The notes beneath the pieces were generated by a model that made no database searches, was not told the DNA's origin, and saw nothing but the letters and a program-made list of their open reading frames with translations. Shown here in pieces: positions 63,345-64,000 of a stretch of 64,000 nt of DNA; within the stretch, counting starts at the first letter, position 1, and the number at the start of each line of letters is the position of its first letter. The position numbers were made by a program, and so were the translations under genes. The DNA comes from Brevundimonas sp. (GTDB taxonomy: Bacteria; Pseudomonadota; Alphaproteobacteria; Caulobacterales; Caulobacteraceae): the NCBI RefSeq assembly GCF_030682035.1, contig NZ_JAUXQZ010000016.1, forward strand, positions 1 through 64,000, read 5' to 3'.

Positions 63345-64000
63345 ATGACCGGCAAGGTGCGCGTCGATTGCTTCGCCGTCTCGGTCGACGGATTCGGCGC
63401 GGGACCTGACCAGAGCCTTGACCATCCCCTCGGCCTGGGCGGCGAGGGCCTGCACCGCTGGTTCTTTCCGACCCGGACCTGTCGGGCGAATTTCGGCCAG
63501 ACCGGGGGAGAGGAGGGGGTCGACGACGATTTCGGCCGGCGCGGCATGGAGGGTCTGGGGGCGTGGATCCTGGGCCGCAACATGTTCGGGCCGATCCGGG
63601 GCGACTGGCCCGACGACGCCTGGAAGGGCTGGTGGGGCGAGAAGCCGCCCTATCACGTTCCCGTCCTCGTTCTGACACACCACGCCCGCGATCCGATCGA
63701 GATGGAGGGCGGCACGGTCTTCCACTTCGAGACCGGGGGGATCGAGGCGGCGCTGGAAAAGGCCCGGACGCTGGCCGGCGACAAGGACATCCGCGTCGGC
63801 GGCGGAGCCGAAACGATCCGGCAGTACCTGCGGGCCGGGCAGATCGATGAGATGCATGTGGCGATCTCGCCCGTGCTGCTGGGGCGGGGCGAACCACTGT
63901 GGGCGGGGCTGGACCTGCCGGCGCTCGGCTACGAGGTGATCGAGAGCACGGCGGGCGAACGCGCGACCCACCTGCGCATCGGCCGTCGGGCCGACCGGAC
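63345..64000 (+). CDS. dihydrofolate reductase-like (RibD C-terminal) protein, 3' end at or past window edge
   Basis: At least 218 residues. RibD C-terminal/DHFR-like fold: VRVDCFAVSVDGFGAGPDQS, LGRNMFGPIRGDWPD, PVLVLTHHARDPIEM, the nucleotide loop VGGGAETIRQYLRAG and ISPVLLGRGEPLW. Such stand-alone proteins are putative reductases of unknown substrate, not the housekeeping enzyme. GAGGAG lies about 9 bases upstream of ATG 63345. No stop is reached before the window ends. Confidence 0.78.
   Translation, partial: MTGKVRVDCFAVSVDGFGAGPDQSLDHPLGLGGEGLHRWFFPTRTCRANFGQTGGEEGVDDDFGRRGMEGLGAWILGRNMFGPIRGDWPDDAWKGWWGEKPPYHVPVLVLTHHARDPIEMEGGTVFHFETGGIEAALEKARTLAGDKDIRVGGGAETIRQYLRAGQIDEMHVAISPVLLGRGEPLWAGLDLPALGYEVIESTAGERATHLRIGRRADR

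Overview
About 61 kb of this window reads as the chromosome of a high-GC betaproteobacterium, most likely a Comamonadaceae member of the Polaromonas/Variovorax/Rhodoferax kind. The evidence is a dense set of TRAP, Bug-type and dipeptide transporter genes, the gene families present, and short interspersed repeats with the core GATAGCTGCTTGCGCTTGC. The last 2.6-3 kb (about 61.0-64.0 kb) has alphaproteobacterial (Caulobacterales/Brevundimonas-like) gene content and codon style and none of those repeats. The window therefore probably carries a taxonomic junction, either an assembly chimera or a transfer, inside or beside the ABC permease gene at 61033-61809.

Layout. 1-4 kb: a TRAP binding protein, a persulfide dioxygenase-rhodanese fusion and an M20 peptidase. 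4-8.4 kb: a quorum-sensing locus of the CqsA/LqsA/JqsA class (synthase, response regulator, membrane kinase) plus a LuxR-type regulator. The same dyad, CTGTCAA-N2-TTGACAG, lies upstream of the synthase and at the start of the luxR-like gene. 8.7-16.9 kb: a tightly overlapped dipeptide ABC transporter operon ending in an M81 peptidase and an amidase. 16.9-24.4 kb: coaX, a topB with a SWIB tail, a redoxin, a SET-domain methyltransferase with a histone-like tail, birA and a SPOR protein. 24.5-28.3 kb: a hydrolase, a single-domain response regulator, an MFS transporter and a LysR regulator.

28.4-34.2 kb: an aromatic-type catabolic cluster (GlcG-like, amidohydrolase, two-domain VOC, FAH-family hydrolase, FAD monooxygenase, Bug binding protein) divergent from the LysR gene. 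34.5-40.3 kb: a GlsB-like membrane protein, a transglutaminase-like protein, a PAS hybrid kinase, a FAD oxidoreductase and a membrane protein. 40.5-44.6 kb: an accessory, partly AT-richer island with a NERD helicase, a possible toxin-antitoxin pair and a GIY-YIG-like protein. 44.7-55.4 kb: small housekeeping, repair and hypothetical genes separated by repeats. 55.5-60 kb: a TetR gene divergent from a VOC/GST/VOC/GFA/DUF1579/DUF899-GFA run with two operator-like dyads between them. 60-61.8 kb: an ABC-2 exporter pair.

Two interspersed repeat families stand out. CR1 is a roughly 60-70 bp element with nine clear copies and one doubtful copy inside a gene. CR2 is a roughly 270-460 bp intergenic element with five copies, whose hairpins appear to be kept by compensatory changes between copies. 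No rRNA, tRNA or CRISPR array was recognised.
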